A DNA stretch of 64,000 nt from positions 130,275 through 194,274 of the forward strand of contig NZ_LMEA01000010.1 of the NCBI RefSeq assembly GCF_001425235.1, read 5' to 3'. This stretch comes from Devosia sp. Root413D1 (GTDB lineage Bacteria > Pseudomonadota > Alphaproteobacteria > Rhizobiales > Devosiaceae). This document shows, one piece after another, positions 17,850 to 25,975 of this stretch. Both the position numbers and the translations under genes were made by a program. The notes under the pieces are model-generated. The model was not told the DNA's origin and did not search any database. It worked only from the letters and a program-made list of their open reading frames with translations. Positions within the stretch are counted from its first letter, which is position 1. Each line of letters starts with the position of its first letter.

Positions 17850-18794
17850 ATGATCACTCAGATCAAGGGCCTGCACCACGTTACCTCGATGGCGCGCGAT
17901 GCGGCCGAGAACAACCATTTCTTTTCGAAGACGCTCGGCCTGCGCCGGGTCAAGCAGACGGTCAATTTTGACGCGCCCGATGTCTATCACCTCTATTACG
18001 GTGATGAGGTCGGCACGCCGGGCACGGTGATGACGCACTTTCCGTTCCCGCACATCGCCCGTGGCCGGCCTGGTGTCGGCGAGGTCGGCACCACGGTGTT
18101 CTCGGTGCCTGAGGGTTCGCTCGGCTACTGGCAGGAGCGGCTGGCGGCGGATCGCGTCGGGGATCTCGAACTCTCCGAAAGCTTCGGCGAGAAGCGCCTG
18201 AGCTTCCGGGCGCCGGAGGGCGATGCGCTGGCCCTGGTCGAGAATGCTGCCGATGCGCGGCTGCCGTGGACCGGCAACGGCGTCGATGCCGAGCATGCGA
18301 TCCGTGGCTTCCATTCGGCCTCGCTGCGGCTGCGCGATGGCGGCGCCACCGAAGAGCTGCTGAAGTTCATGGGCTACCAGAACGCCGAAAGCTCGGGGAA
18401 CATCCACCGGCTGATCCGGCCGGATGGCAACCCGGCCAACAGCATCGACATCGAGGTGCTGCCCGACGCCAACCGGGCCGATCTCGGCGCCGGTTCGGTG
18501 CACCACATCGCCTTCGCGGTGGAGAACCGGGCGGCGCAGCTCGAAGTGCGCAAGGCCTTGCTGGACACCGGCTACCAGGTGACGCCGGTGATCGACCGCG
18601 ACTATTTCTGGGCGATCTATTTCCGGACCCCGGGCGGTGTGCTGTTCGAGATCGCGACGAACGAACCCGGCTTCGACCGGGACGAGGACACCGCGCATCT
18701 GGGTGAAGCGCTGAAGCTGCCCAAGCAGCACGAGCACCTGAGAAGCACGCTGGAGCAGACGCTGCAGCCGCTCGAAGAGAAGGAGCCAGCATGA
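17850..18794 (+). CDS. Ring-cleaving dioxygenase of the glyoxalase fold (MhqO/MhqA-like)
   Basis: Putative Fe(II)-dependent dioxygenase acting on quinones or hydroquinones. 314 residues with two VOC (glyoxalase) modules: the first begins IKGLHHVTSMARD and has HLYYGDEVGTPG; the second begins HAIRGFHSASLRLRD and has AGSVHHIAFAV, DRDYFWAIYFRTPGGVLFEIAT. Metal ligands are the His of HHVTS or HHIAF and the Glu of FEIAT. ATG 17850 with AAGGAG. It overlaps the following hydrolase gene by 4 bp. This dioxygenase-hydrolase pair is the arrangement of Bacillus mhqO/mhqD, used in quinone and thiol-reactive electrophile resistance; function here is inference. Confidence 0.87.
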   Translation: MITQIKGLHHVTSMARDAAENNHFFSKTLGLRRVKQTVNFDAPDVYHLYYGDEVGTPGTVMTHFPFPHIARGRPGVGEVGTTVFSVPEGSLGYWQERLAADRVGDLELSESFGEKRLSFRAPEGDALALVENAADARLPWTGNGVDAEHAIRGFHSASLRLRDGGATEELLKFMGYQNAESSGNIHRLIRPDGNPANSIDIEVLPDANRADLGAGSVHHIAFAVENRAAQLEVRKALLDTGYQVTPVIDRDYFWAIYFRTPGGVLFEIATNEPGFDRDEDTAHLGEALKLPKQHEHLRSTLEQTLQPLEEKEPA

Positions 18795-19399
18795 TGGCCG
18801 AGACGATCGACAGCTACGTCAACGTGGATATCCCCGGCGCATCCTCGGATGCGCCGGCCTTCTACCTGTTGCACGGTACCGGCGGCGACGAACACCAGTT
18901 CACTGACCTCGCGGCCGAACTGAAGCCCGGGGCGCGACGCATCGGGGTACGCGGTGACATCTCCGAAGGCGGCGCCCTGCGCTACTTCAAGCGCGTCGGT
19001 GAGGGACGCTACGACATGGCGGACCTGGCGCGGGCGACCAGGAAGCTCGCGGGCTTTGTCGGCGCCAGCAAGGGGAACGCCAAAGAGGTGCTCGGGCTCG
19101 GCTACTCGAACGGGGCGAACATCCTCGCCTCGGTCTTGTTCGAGGCGCCGGAGCAGTTCGACGTGGCGGTGCTGATGCACCCGCTGATCCCGTTCACCCC
19201 CAAGCCGCAGCCGGGGCTCAGGGGTAAGCGGATCATCATCACCGCCGGCCGTCGCGACCCGATCGCGCCGGTGCATTCGGCCGAGCTGCTCTCGGCCTAC
19301 TTCAAGGAGCAGGGTGCCGAGGTATCGCTGTTCTGGCACGAAGGCGGCCACGAAATCCGCCGCGAGGAGCTGCTCGCGGTGCGGGATTTTCTCGGCTGA
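18791..19399 (+). CDS. Alpha/beta hydrolase, phospholipase/carboxylesterase family (MhqD-like)
   Basis: Serine hydrolase partner of the dioxygenase gene just upstream. 202 residues, single-domain carboxylesterase fold: FYLLHGTGGDEHQF (oxyanion loop), GYSNGANILAS (nucleophile elbow G-x-S-x-G as G-Y-S-N-G, about 103-107), AGRRDPIAPV (catalytic Asp) and WHEGGHEI (catalytic His). Start ATG 18791 overlaps the dioxygenase stop (ATGA), so the two are co-translated. Likely hydrolyses the ring-cleavage product or an ester derived from it. Confidence 0.88.
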   Translation: MMAETIDSYVNVDIPGASSDAPAFYLLHGTGGDEHQFTDLAAELKPGARRIGVRGDISEGGALRYFKRVGEGRYDMADLARATRKLAGFVGASKGNAKEVLGLGYSNGANILASVLFEAPEQFDVAVLMHPLIPFTPKPQPGLRGKRIIITAGRRDPIAPVHSAELLSAYFKEQGAEVSLFWHEGGHEIRREELLAVRDFLG

Positions 19400-19459
19400 G
19401 GAACGCCGTGGTTCGTCGTGTATGTGCACCAAGCTACGCTCGTGCCCCACCCACCGGAC

Positions 19460-19561
19460 GTCATCCCAGCGAAAGCTGGGACCCATCCATCCACTTGCGC
19501 GGTGGCGAGACGGACGAGGGCGAAGCCCTCGCCGTGGGGTCCCAGCTTTCACTGGGATGAC
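19460..19561. repeat. Palindromic intergenic element, GTCATCCC family, copy 2
   Basis: Same left arm and CCATCCATCCACTTGCGCG spacer start as the copy at 2468, but with an extra inner hairpin (GAGGGCGAAGCCCTC). It ends CACTGGGATGAC and lies between the convergent hydrolase and NTF2-like genes. Confidence 0.85.
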
Positions 19562-19611
19562 ACCGAGGTGGGGGCACCATGGAGTGGCAAGGTCAGCGAT
19601 GGGCGCTGGCG

Positions 19612-20061
19612 TCAGATCAACCCGTGCTCCTGCATCGCCTGATGCTCGTCGGGGGTGATGTAAGCGAAGATCTTGGGCGTATCGCCGGCGACGTTGAGGA
19701 AGTAGCGGTTGGCGAAGCCGACTGTGCCGGTCTTGCCGTCCCGCCTGCGCTTGTAGTCGAACTCCCAGTCGACCGTCGCCATGACGTTGGCGTCATCGAG
19801 TTCAGTGACCTTGACGCCGGTGATCCGCATGGCAGTGCCACCGACGTTGCGGTATTTGGCAAAGCCCTGGCCGATCATGTTCCTGAACTCGGTATTGTTG
19901 GCGCCGCCCATCACGCCCTGCGGGCTCGATTCGACCAGGTAGGGCGCGAAGCTTGCCACGGTGCCGTCGACATCCTCGACGGGCGGATCCTGCAGCGCAG
20001 CGTTGCTGCGTTTGGCATAAGCCTCGAAGAAGCTCTTGATATCGGTGCCTTGTTTCAGCAT
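19612..20061 (-). CDS. NTF2-like/SnoaL-like domain protein of unknown function
   Basis: 149 residues. The pattern of an alpha+beta cone fold is visible: N-terminal helix IKSFFEAYAKRSNAALQDPPVEDVD, then strands FRNMIGQGFAKYRNVG, RITGVKVTELDDANVMATVDWEF, and TVGFANRYFLNVAGDTPKIFAYI (described in parts). This fold is used by many small enzymes and ligand-binding proteins; no catalytic set is recognised. ATG 20061 has GGAGAAGG before it, while the frame continues upstream to 20166 without such a signal. Neighbours give no clue. Confidence 0.65.
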   Translation of the reverse strand: MLKQGTDIKSFFEAYAKRSNAALQDPPVEDVDGTVASFAPYLVESSPQGVMGGANNTEFRNMIGQGFAKYRNVGGTAMRITGVKVTELDDANVMATVDWEFDYKRRRDGKTGTVGFANRYFLNVAGDTPKIFAYITPDEHQAMQEHGLI

Positions 20062-20162
20062 TGGCCTTCTCCTTGTACCTGACCAATGCTCCCGGGGCAG
20101 ATCGGTTGCCTCGCGCCGGCTCGCCGGCCGGCACCACTCACCCGGTGGCGCGTAGAACCACA

Positions 20163-21182
20163 TCATCCGACGAAGTCGACGGGCACGCCGGGTTTCACCA
20201 TCTTCGCCAACTCATTGGCATCCCAGTTGGTCAACCTTACGCAGCCATGCGAGCCAGTCTTGTCGATGAGAGATGGTTCCGGGGTGCCGTGGATGCCGAA
20301 GGTCGGCTCGCTCAGGTCGATCCACATCGAGCCGACCGGCCCGTTCGGACCGGGCGGGATGGTGAGCACTTCGGTGTTCTTGCCCTGCTGGAAATTAACC
20401 TTGGGATTGTAGGTGTACTCGGGCATCGGGGCGACGCCTTCGACGATGTGGGTGCCCGACGGAGAGGGGTTCTCCTCGGAGCCGATGGTGGCAGGGTAGG
20501 CGGCAAGCAGGCGATTGTCGGCGCCATAGGCGCGGACCTGGCGCAGCGACTTGTCAGCCTCGATGCGCACGACCTCGCCTTTGAGATCGGGGCCGTAGCC
20601 GGCGACATAGATCGGCTCGCCGACCGTGTAGCCGGCGCCGGGATTGAGCGCCTTCAAGAGGTCGATATCCATATGGAAACGCTCGGCCAGCGACTCCTCG
20701 ATCGAGGTGTAGCCGAGGAATTTGCGCTTCGCCTGCTCGGCATAGTCCTTGGGGATCGGCTCGCCGATGGCGTTGAGGTCATCGGCGATGATGGCGTAGT
20801 CGCCGATCACCGGCCCGCCGGTTTCGAGCGCCGCCAGCACCTCGGGGTCGAGCGCCCCATCGGGCGGCAGCCCGCGCATCAGCTCGAAGGCCAGCACAGC
20901 CTTGCGGACATTGTCGCCATCGAAACCATCGATGACGCCCGGCGAGGCGCCGGCACGATCGAGCAGCACCTGCAGGCGGATCACGGCCGGGTCGGGGTGA
21001 CGCTCGGCCGCAACTGCGGGATCGGCCGGCGCGACGGGCGCGTAGATCGCGGCGATGGTCGAGATGTCGGCGGCGTTCACCGCCTCGGCAGTCAGTGGAG
21101 GGATCGGCAGGGTTACCGCCTCCTGCGCGTGGGCAGCGGCAGCGGCAAGGGCAAAAGCGAGGATGGCGAGCGCGCGGCGCAT
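20163..21182 (-). CDS. L,D-transpeptidase (YkuD family) with peptidoglycan-binding domain
   Basis: Periplasmic enzyme that forms 3-3 peptidoglycan cross-links or links proteins to peptidoglycan. 339 residues. Signal peptide at 1-20 (ALAILAFALAAAAAHA). Residues about 60-115 form a PG_binding_1-like helix bundle (IRLQVLLDRAGASPGVID, then DGALDPEVLAAL). The C-terminal catalytic domain has IHGTPEPSLID and the active-site motif SHGCVRLTNWDA with Cys, His and Arg. ATG 21182 has AAGGA 9 bp upstream. Alphaproteobacteria carry many such paralogues, so a specific name is not possible. Confidence 0.92.
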   Translation of the reverse strand: MRRALAILAFALAAAAAHAQEAVTLPIPPLTAEAVNAADISTIAAIYAPVAPADPAVAAERHPDPAVIRLQVLLDRAGASPGVIDGFDGDNVRKAVLAFELMRGLPPDGALDPEVLAALETGGPVIGDYAIIADDLNAIGEPIPKDYAEQAKRKFLGYTSIEESLAERFHMDIDLLKALNPGAGYTVGEPIYVAGYGPDLKGEVVRIEADKSLRQVRAYGADNRLLAAYPATIGSEENPSPSGTHIVEGVAPMPEYTYNPKVNFQQGKNTEVLTIPPGPNGPVGSMWIDLSEPTFGIHGTPEPSLIDKTGSHGCVRLTNWDANELAKMVKPGVPVDFVG

Positions 21183-21332
21183 GGTTTCCAATTCCTTTAG
21201 GGAACAGGAAAGCGCGCCAGCGGGCTACAAGTTGCCTCGGCGCCCCCTTGGAGGCGCGGGATGGTTAGCATTTGGCTAAAAAGCGACCGGCCGGACAAGG
21301 GCGAAGCCCGCGCCGGGAGGCTGTCGCCGAGG

Positions 21333-21626
21333 TCAGGCCTGCAGGTCGGCCCACTCGGGGTGGCGGCGGAACTGCGCCACGACGTAGGAGCAGACCGGTA
21401 CGATCTTGCTGCCGGTGGCGCGGGCGTCGGCGATGGCGGTTTCCACCAGCTTCAGCGCCAGGCCGAGGTTGCGATGCTGCGGCGGCACGCCGGTATGGTC
21501 TGCAATGATGGTGTTGGCGTCGCGGCGCTGGTAGGTCATTTCGGCTTCGGAGCCGTCGGGGAGATAGACCACGTAGCGGCCACGGCCGTTGGCTTCTTCG
21601 TGCTCGACGGGGAGTTCGTCAGACAT
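21333..21626 (-). CDS. Small GNAT-family N-acetyltransferase
   Basis: 97 residues, the short single-domain type often annotated as GCN5-related N-acetyltransferase with a YjdJ-like layout. The pattern is clear: strand YVVYLPDGSEAEMTYQR, strand TIIADHTGVPPQHRNLGLALKLVETAIADA (the acetyl-CoA loop Q-H-R-N-L-G-L-A), and VPVCSYVVAQFRRHPEW at the end, which is typical of the family. ATG 21626. The substrate is unknown. It is separate from its neighbours. Confidence 0.85.
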   Translation of the reverse strand: MSDELPVEHEEANGRGRYVVYLPDGSEAEMTYQRRDANTIIADHTGVPPQHRNLGLALKLVETAIADARATGSKIVPVCSYVVAQFRRHPEWADLQA

Positions 21627-21716
21627 AGCAGGCCTTTCAGTTCGGCGGCGGGTGAGCGCCGGTAATGCGTGTCATATGGGGTGGCAGCGGACAGGCGGAA
21701 GGGCGGTGGGGGCAGG

Positions 21717-22292
21717 TCAGATCTGCGTCATCGGCTCACCCAGTTCGGGGAACAGACGCCGCTCATTGAGGAACGGGTGGACCGCCAGGGCTGCGGCCAT
21801 GTCCTTGAGCGCCAGCGCTCGCTTGCCCAGCTGCAGGTACATCAGGGCGCGCCCGGAGAGGGCGCCAAAGTGACGCGGCTCGAGGGCCAGCACTTTCTCG
21901 CAATCGGCGATCGAGGCGTCGAAATCGCCCAGCGTGTAATAGATGGTGGCCCGTTGGTTCCAGCCTTCGGCATAATCGGGATAGTCGGCGATCAGCTTGT
22001 CGAGCAGGCGCAGTGCGCCGGCCGCGTCGCCCATGCCGCGCGCCGTCAGCACCTCGCGCATGCGGCCAGCGAGGATCGGGTCGGACGGGGTGGTCCAATA
22101 GGTCCAGATCTGCGCATCGATCGCCTGTGCGGTTTCGGCATTCGGCGCCACACGCAACTGGGCGAACAGCTTGTCGATAGCGGCGCGGTCGGCGGCGTCG
22201 TCGGCGAAAGCCGGCCCTGCCGCGAGCAGCAGCAGGAGCCCCATGAAGAGGCGCGTCAGGATCGAAGCGAGCCGACGTGGGATGTGCAGCAT
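21717..22292 (-). CDS. Secreted tetratricopeptide-repeat protein
   Basis: 191 residues. A hydrophobic signal segment (LFMGLLLLLAAGPAFA, about 15-30) is followed by a helical region with two or three TPR-like units: ALRLLDKLIADYPDYAEGWNQRAT, IYYTLGDFDASIADCEKVLALEPRH (cited in parts) and FGALSGRALMYLQLGKRALAL. Such proteins scaffold periplasmic protein contacts; no partner is evident. ATG 22292. The gene lies beside the DedA genes but on an independent unit, as a repeat element separates them. Confidence 0.8.
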   Translation of the reverse strand: MLHIPRRLASILTRLFMGLLLLLAAGPAFADDAADRAAIDKLFAQLRVAPNAETAQAIDAQIWTYWTTPSDPILAGRMREVLTARGMGDAAGALRLLDKLIADYPDYAEGWNQRATIYYTLGDFDASIADCEKVLALEPRHFGALSGRALMYLQLGKRALALKDMAAALAVHPFLNERRLFPELGEPMTQI

Positions 22293-22357
22293 CGGGCGAT
22301 ATTCGACCTCATGCCGGCGCGGCGCAAGTAGGAGTTAGTGCTCCGCCTCGCCCTTGC

Positions 22358-22461
22358 TCCCCTCCCCCTTGAGGGGAGGGGCTGGGGGTGGGGGTGGTGA
22401 GGCGGGCTCGGTGCTGACTGCACCACCCCCTCCCTCAATCCCTCCCCTCAAGGGGGAGGGA
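22358..22461. repeat. GC-rich inverted repeat, CCCCACCC/CTCCCTCCCC family, copy 2
   Basis: Blocks CCCCTCCCCCTTGAGGGG and CCCCTCAAGGGGGAGGGAGG surround a CACCACCCCC spacer. The 3' end of the DedA gene (stop 22435) lies inside it, so its last nine or so codons are repeat sequence. Confidence 0.85.
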
Positions 22462-23178
22462 GGCGACGGTTTCGTGGCCGGTGGTCGCCGTCTCCTTCCG
22501 CCAGCGGGCCTCGATGCTGCGGCCGAAGGCGCCGAGATAGGGCGCGGCGGCGAGCAGGATCGACTGCCAGTAATGCAGCAGGAGGAACAGCACGACCAGC
22601 ACCAGCGCGCCGACGATGATCACCAGCTCGAGGCTCAGCCCCATCGATTTCAGCCAGGCCGAGAGCAGCATGCCGGGAAGGATATGCGCCGCGGCCCAGA
22701 CGAAGGCCGAGGTGACGTTGATGATCGAGAAGTGCCGGTAGTTCATGCCGAACATGCCGGCAATGCCGGGGACGACCGCTTTCACCCCCGGGATGAACCG
22801 CCCGATGAACACCGACTTGCCGCCGTGCCTGGCAAAGAACGCTTCGCCGCGAGCGATCAGCGGCAGGTGGTTGCGGAACGGCCAGAGCGTCTTGATCCGG
22901 TCCTTGAGCCAGAAGCCGAGCGCATAGGAGATCGCATCGCCGACCACGGCGCCGAGCACCGCGGCAAGGTAGATCTCCCAGAACGGCAGCTTACCCTCAG
23001 CGATCAGCCCGCCGGCCAGCAGCAGCACCGGGGTCGAGGGGATGAACAGGCCGAGGATGAACACCGCCTCGGTGGCGGCGATCAGAAAGATGAACCACAG
23101 GCTGAGCCAGAAATTGCCCGAGATGGTTTCGAGCACCATCTCCAGCCAGCCTGTGAGCGCAGTGAAAATCTCAAGCAT
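22435..23178 (-). CDS. DedA-family membrane protein (first of two tandem paralogues)
   Basis: Inner-membrane protein of the DedA/SNARE-associated family, implicated in lipid (undecaprenyl phosphate or phosphatidylethanolamine) flipping and membrane homeostasis. 247 residues with 4-5 hydrophobic segments. Family motifs: FIPSTPVLLLAGGLIAEG (re-entrant loop), VLGAVVGDAISYALG with the conserved acidic residue, RHGGKSVFIGRFIPGVKAVVPGIAG (cited in parts), with the Arg of G-R-F, and a C-terminal helix. The last residues (VASLPLEGRD) come from the repeat element. ATG 23178 with GAGGG. Its twin lies 57 bp upstream on the same strand. Confidence 0.9.
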   Translation of the reverse strand: MLEIFTALTGWLEMVLETISGNFWLSLWFIFLIAATEAVFILGLFIPSTPVLLLAGGLIAEGKLPFWEIYLAAVLGAVVGDAISYALGFWLKDRIKTLWPFRNHLPLIARGEAFFARHGGKSVFIGRFIPGVKAVVPGIAGMFGMNYRHFSIINVTSAFVWAAAHILPGMLLSAWLKSMGLSLELVIIVGALVLVVLFLLLHYWQSILLAAAPYLGAFGRSIEARWRKETATTGHETVASLPLEGRD

Positions 23179-23235
23179 CGGCCCTCAATAGCGGGCCGAC
23201 GTGAGATGCGTATGACAGGGTTTTGAGAGGCTTTC

Positions 23236-23937
23236 CTAGTGCCCGGCCTCGGGCTTCTGCCAGCGGGCCTGCAGCGAGCGGCCGAACTCGCCCATGAAGG
23301 GGGCGAAGACGAGGAGGATGCGCTTCCAGAAGTGGACGACGAGGAAGGCCACGGTCAAGACGATGGCGCCGACGATGATCACCATCTCAAGGCTCAGCCC
23401 GATGGACTTGAGCCAGCCGGTGAGCAGCACGCCGGGCAGGATATGCACGGCCGCCCAGACGAAGGCGGAGATGACGTTGATCACCGAGAAGTGCCGGTAG
23501 GGCATGCTCATCATGCCGGCGACGCCGGGGATGACGGCTTTGACGCCGGTGATGAAGCGGCCGATGAAAATCGCCTTGCCGCCATGGCGAGCGAAGAACA
23601 CTTCGCCCTGCTCGATCAGCTTCAGGTGGTTCTTGAACGGCCAGACCGTTCGGATCTTGTCCTTGAGCAGGTAACCGACGGTGTAGGAAATGGCGTCGCC
23701 GATAATGGCGCCGAGCACCGCGGCAAAGAAGATCGGCCAGAAGGGCAGGCTGCCCTGCGCGATCAGGCCGCCGGTCAGCAGCAGGATGGGGAGCGACGGC
23801 ACCAGCAGGCCGAGGATGAACACGGCCTCACCGATGCAGACGAGGAAGATGAACAGCAGCGAAAGCCAGAAATTGTCGGAGATGCCCTGCAGGAACAGCT
23901 CGAGCCAGGTCGAGATGGAGTGAAGAAATTCGAACAT
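23236..23937 (-). CDS. DedA-family membrane protein (second tandem paralogue)
   Basis: Same family and likely role as the gene at 22435, to which it is about 60 percent identical by eye, including SGNFWLSL-like SDNFWLSLLFIF, VPSLPILLLTGG, VLGAIIGDAISYTVG, GRFITGVKAVIPGVAG and a conserved C-terminal HFWKRIL. 233 residues. The start is ATG 23937, which has CCAGGAGCC before it; an upstream in-frame codon at 23979 lacks a signal. The pair probably arose by tandem duplication and is co-transcribed, this gene first. Confidence 0.9.
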   Translation of the reverse strand: MFEFLHSISTWLELFLQGISDNFWLSLLFIFLVCIGEAVFILGLLVPSLPILLLTGGLIAQGSLPFWPIFFAAVLGAIIGDAISYTVGYLLKDKIRTVWPFKNHLKLIEQGEVFFARHGGKAIFIGRFITGVKAVIPGVAGMMSMPYRHFSVINVISAFVWAAVHILPGVLLTGWLKSIGLSLEMVIIVGAIVLTVAFLVVHFWKRILLVFAPFMGEFGRSLQARWQKPEAGH

Positions 23938-24103
23938 AGGCTCCTGGAAGCTCCCCTGGAATAAGGCGCGGAGCCCCAAGCCCCACGCAGCAGCGTGTCA
24001 TGAATGGAAGGGCGCCACCAGCCGCCATGGGCACCCGCTTTGCGACTATTTGAAGAGGGGCGCATGAACTCCGCGTGAACGTGGTAGAGCATGTAAATTG
24101 TCG

Positions 24104-24144
24104 CGCTTTCGAAGCGGAAAAGTCTGCAACTTTTCCTGAAAGCG
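24104..24144. repeat. Hairpin element, GGAAAAGT-ACTTTTCC family, copy 2
   Basis: CGCTTTC and GAAAGCG arms enclose GGAAAAGT and ACTTTTCC arms, giving a long stem. The same inner hairpin occurs at 14213-14234. It lies upstream of the RidA gene. Confidence 0.7.
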
Positions 24145-24213
24145 TTTTATGCCGTCTCTGCTGAGCTCGGGGCCGTGGGGGCGAGCGGGCAGCAAAGACA
24201 GCAGGAATGAACG

Positions 24214-24609
24214 ATGTCGCTGCCCATCCATCACATGATTTCCAGTGGACCGCAGCCGGTGGCGCCGTTCAGCCATGCGGTCGAGGCCGACGGCTTTGTG
24301 TTCATCACCGGGCAGATGCCGACTGACCCGGCGGCGCCCGACGCGCCGCTGCCGGAGGGAATCGAGGCGCAGACGCGCCGGGTGATCGACAACCTGAAGC
24401 TGATCCTCGGCGGCATCGGGCTGGGGCTCGAGCACGTGACGATGGCGCGCATCTATCTCACTGAGTTCCAGCGCGACTATGCGGCGCTCAACGCGATGTG
24501 GCCGAGCTTCTTCGAGGCCGGAAAGCTGCCGGCCCGCACCACGGTCGGCGTCACCGCACTGGCGGTGGGGGCGCTGGTCGAGATCGACCTGATCGCGCGG
24601 CGACCCTAG
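24214..24609 (+). CDS. RidA/YjgF-family protein (reactive enamine/imine deaminase)
   Basis: Hydrolyses reactive enamine/imine intermediates made by PLP enzymes, protecting metabolism. 131 residues. The chorismate-mutase-like fold shows FVFITGQMPTDP, the substrate Arg region in MARIYLTEFQRDYAALNAMW, and PARTTVGVTALAVGALVEIDLIA with the Arg-Thr-x-V that binds substrate carboxylate. It is a RidA-group paralogue rather than necessarily archetypal RidA. ATG 24214 with AGGAATGA. The 3' end overlaps the convergent chrA stop by 4 bp. Confidence 0.9.
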   Translation: MSLPIHHMISSGPQPVAPFSHAVEADGFVFITGQMPTDPAAPDAPLPEGIEAQTRRVIDNLKLILGGIGLGLEHVTMARIYLTEFQRDYAALNAMWPSFFEAGKLPARTTVGVTALAVGALVEIDLIARRP

Positions 24610-25775
24610 AAACCGGCCAGCACCGCGCCGGCCGCGGCGCTCAGCAGCACCACCAGCCATGGTGGAGTTCTGATCAGCAGCAGGACCAGCGCGCCGATGC
24701 CCCAGCCGAGATCGAGCAGGCCGAACACGGCGCTGGTGAACACCGGATCATAGAGCGTTGCCAGCAGCAGGCCGACCACGGCGGCATTGGCGAGATCGAG
24801 GCCGGCGCGCAGGCGTGGATTAACGCGCAGCGACTGCCAATAGGGCAGGGCGCCGAACACCAGGAGGAACGAGGGCAGATAGATGGCGCTGAGCCCGAGC
24901 AGCGCGCCGGCGATGCCATTGGGCGGCGCGTCGAGCAGCGCGCCGACATAGGCAGCGAAGGCGAAGAGCGGGCCGGGAACCGCCTGCGCCGCGCCGTAGC
25001 CGGCGAGGAACAGGTTGCGGTCGATCAGGCCGGGGGTCACCAGCTCGGCCTCGAGCAGCGGCAGCACGACATGCCCGCCGCCGAACACCAGCGAGCCGGT
25101 GCGGTAGAATTTCTCGGCGACCACCAAAGTGGCGTTGCCGGTGGCGGCGAGGATCGGCAGGGCGAGCAGCAGGCCGAAAAACAGGGCGAGGAAGATGCTG
25201 CTGGTGCGATCAAAGGCGAGGCGCGGGGCAGCGGCTGATGGCGCCAAGAGGTATCCGGCGAGAGCTGCCGCGGCAATCAGCGCCAGCTGGGTCAGGCCGG
25301 ATGGGAGCAGCAGCGCGATCGCCGCGGCAGCAAGAGCAATGAGGCGGCGCTTGAGGTCCGGGGTCAGCGACTTCGACATGGCCCACACGGCTTGTGCGAC
25401 CACCGCGAGTGCCGCGAGCTTCAGCCCATGCAGGACGCCGTCGGCCAGCGGGCCGGCGAGGCGGGTGGCGCCATAGGCGAAAGCCAGCAGCAGGACGACC
25501 GAGGGCAGGGTAAAGGCCACCCACGCCGCGATAGCGCCCCAGTAACCGGCGCGCAGCTTGCCGATGGCGATGCCGACCTGGCTCGAGGCGGGGCCGGGGA
25601 GAAACTGGCAGAGCGCCACCAGATCGGCATAGGCGGCATCATCGAGCCAAGCGCGGCGCTGTACCAGCTCGGTGCGGAAGTAGCCGAGGTGAGCCACGGG
25701 GCCACCAAAGCTGGTGAGCCCGAGCAGCAGGAAGACGCGGAAGACCTCGGCGACGCTGTTCCTGCTTTGCTGCAT
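24606..25775 (-). CDS. chrA: Chromate transporter, two-domain ChrA (CHR family)
   Basis: Inner-membrane efflux protein exporting chromate. 389 residues, a long bidomain CHR protein: an N-terminal half with FLLLGLTSFGGPVAHLGYFR and CQFLPGPASSQVGIAIG, and a C-terminal half with LVFGGGHVVLPLLEAELV, GYGAAQAVPGPLFAFAAYVG and about 5 further helices. The repeated F-G-G-x-x and P-G-P motifs are the family signature. ATG 25775 is preferred; the upstream Met at 25799 lies inside a repeat. Physiological role beyond chromate is uncertain. Confidence 0.92.
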   Translation of the reverse strand: MQQSRNSVAEVFRVFLLLGLTSFGGPVAHLGYFRTELVQRRAWLDDAAYADLVALCQFLPGPASSQVGIAIGKLRAGYWGAIAAWVAFTLPSVVLLLAFAYGATRLAGPLADGVLHGLKLAALAVVAQAVWAMSKSLTPDLKRRLIALAAAAIALLLPSGLTQLALIAAAALAGYLLAPSAAAPRLAFDRTSSIFLALFFGLLLALPILAATGNATLVVAEKFYRTGSLVFGGGHVVLPLLEAELVTPGLIDRNLFLAGYGAAQAVPGPLFAFAAYVGALLDAPPNGIAGALLGLSAIYLPSFLLVFGALPYWQSLRVNPRLRAGLDLANAAVVGLLLATLYDPVFTSAVFGLLDLGWGIGALVLLLIRTPPWLVVLLSAAAGAVLAGF

Positions 25776-25794
25776 CGCCGACACACACTCCGTC

Positions 25795-25931
25795 GTCATC
25801 CCGGCGAAAGCCGGGACCCAGCGCTCGGTGGCTCCGCGCGCTGCGGCTTCTCCGAACTTGCCGTGAAAGACCGGAGATATCCGGCGCGTTGCGCCGCCCG
25901 AGCAGTGGGTCCCGACTTTCGTCGGGATGAC
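25795..25931. repeat. Palindromic intergenic element, GTCATCCC family, copy 3
   Basis: Arms GTCATCCCGGCGAAAGCCGG at the left and CTTTCGTCGGGATGAC at the right, each a small hairpin, with a different spacer from copies 1 and 2. It lies between chrA and the sugar permease gene. Confidence 0.75.
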
Positions 25932-25975
25932 GGCCGGTGGCTAGCGGACGGCTGTGCCAGAGCCCCTCGTCACAA

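Noticed and set aside
20061-21200. 379-residue plus-strand frame opposite the L,D-transpeptidase gene
   Set aside because: Shadow of the YkuD-family gene at 20163-21182, which has its active-site motif and signal peptide.
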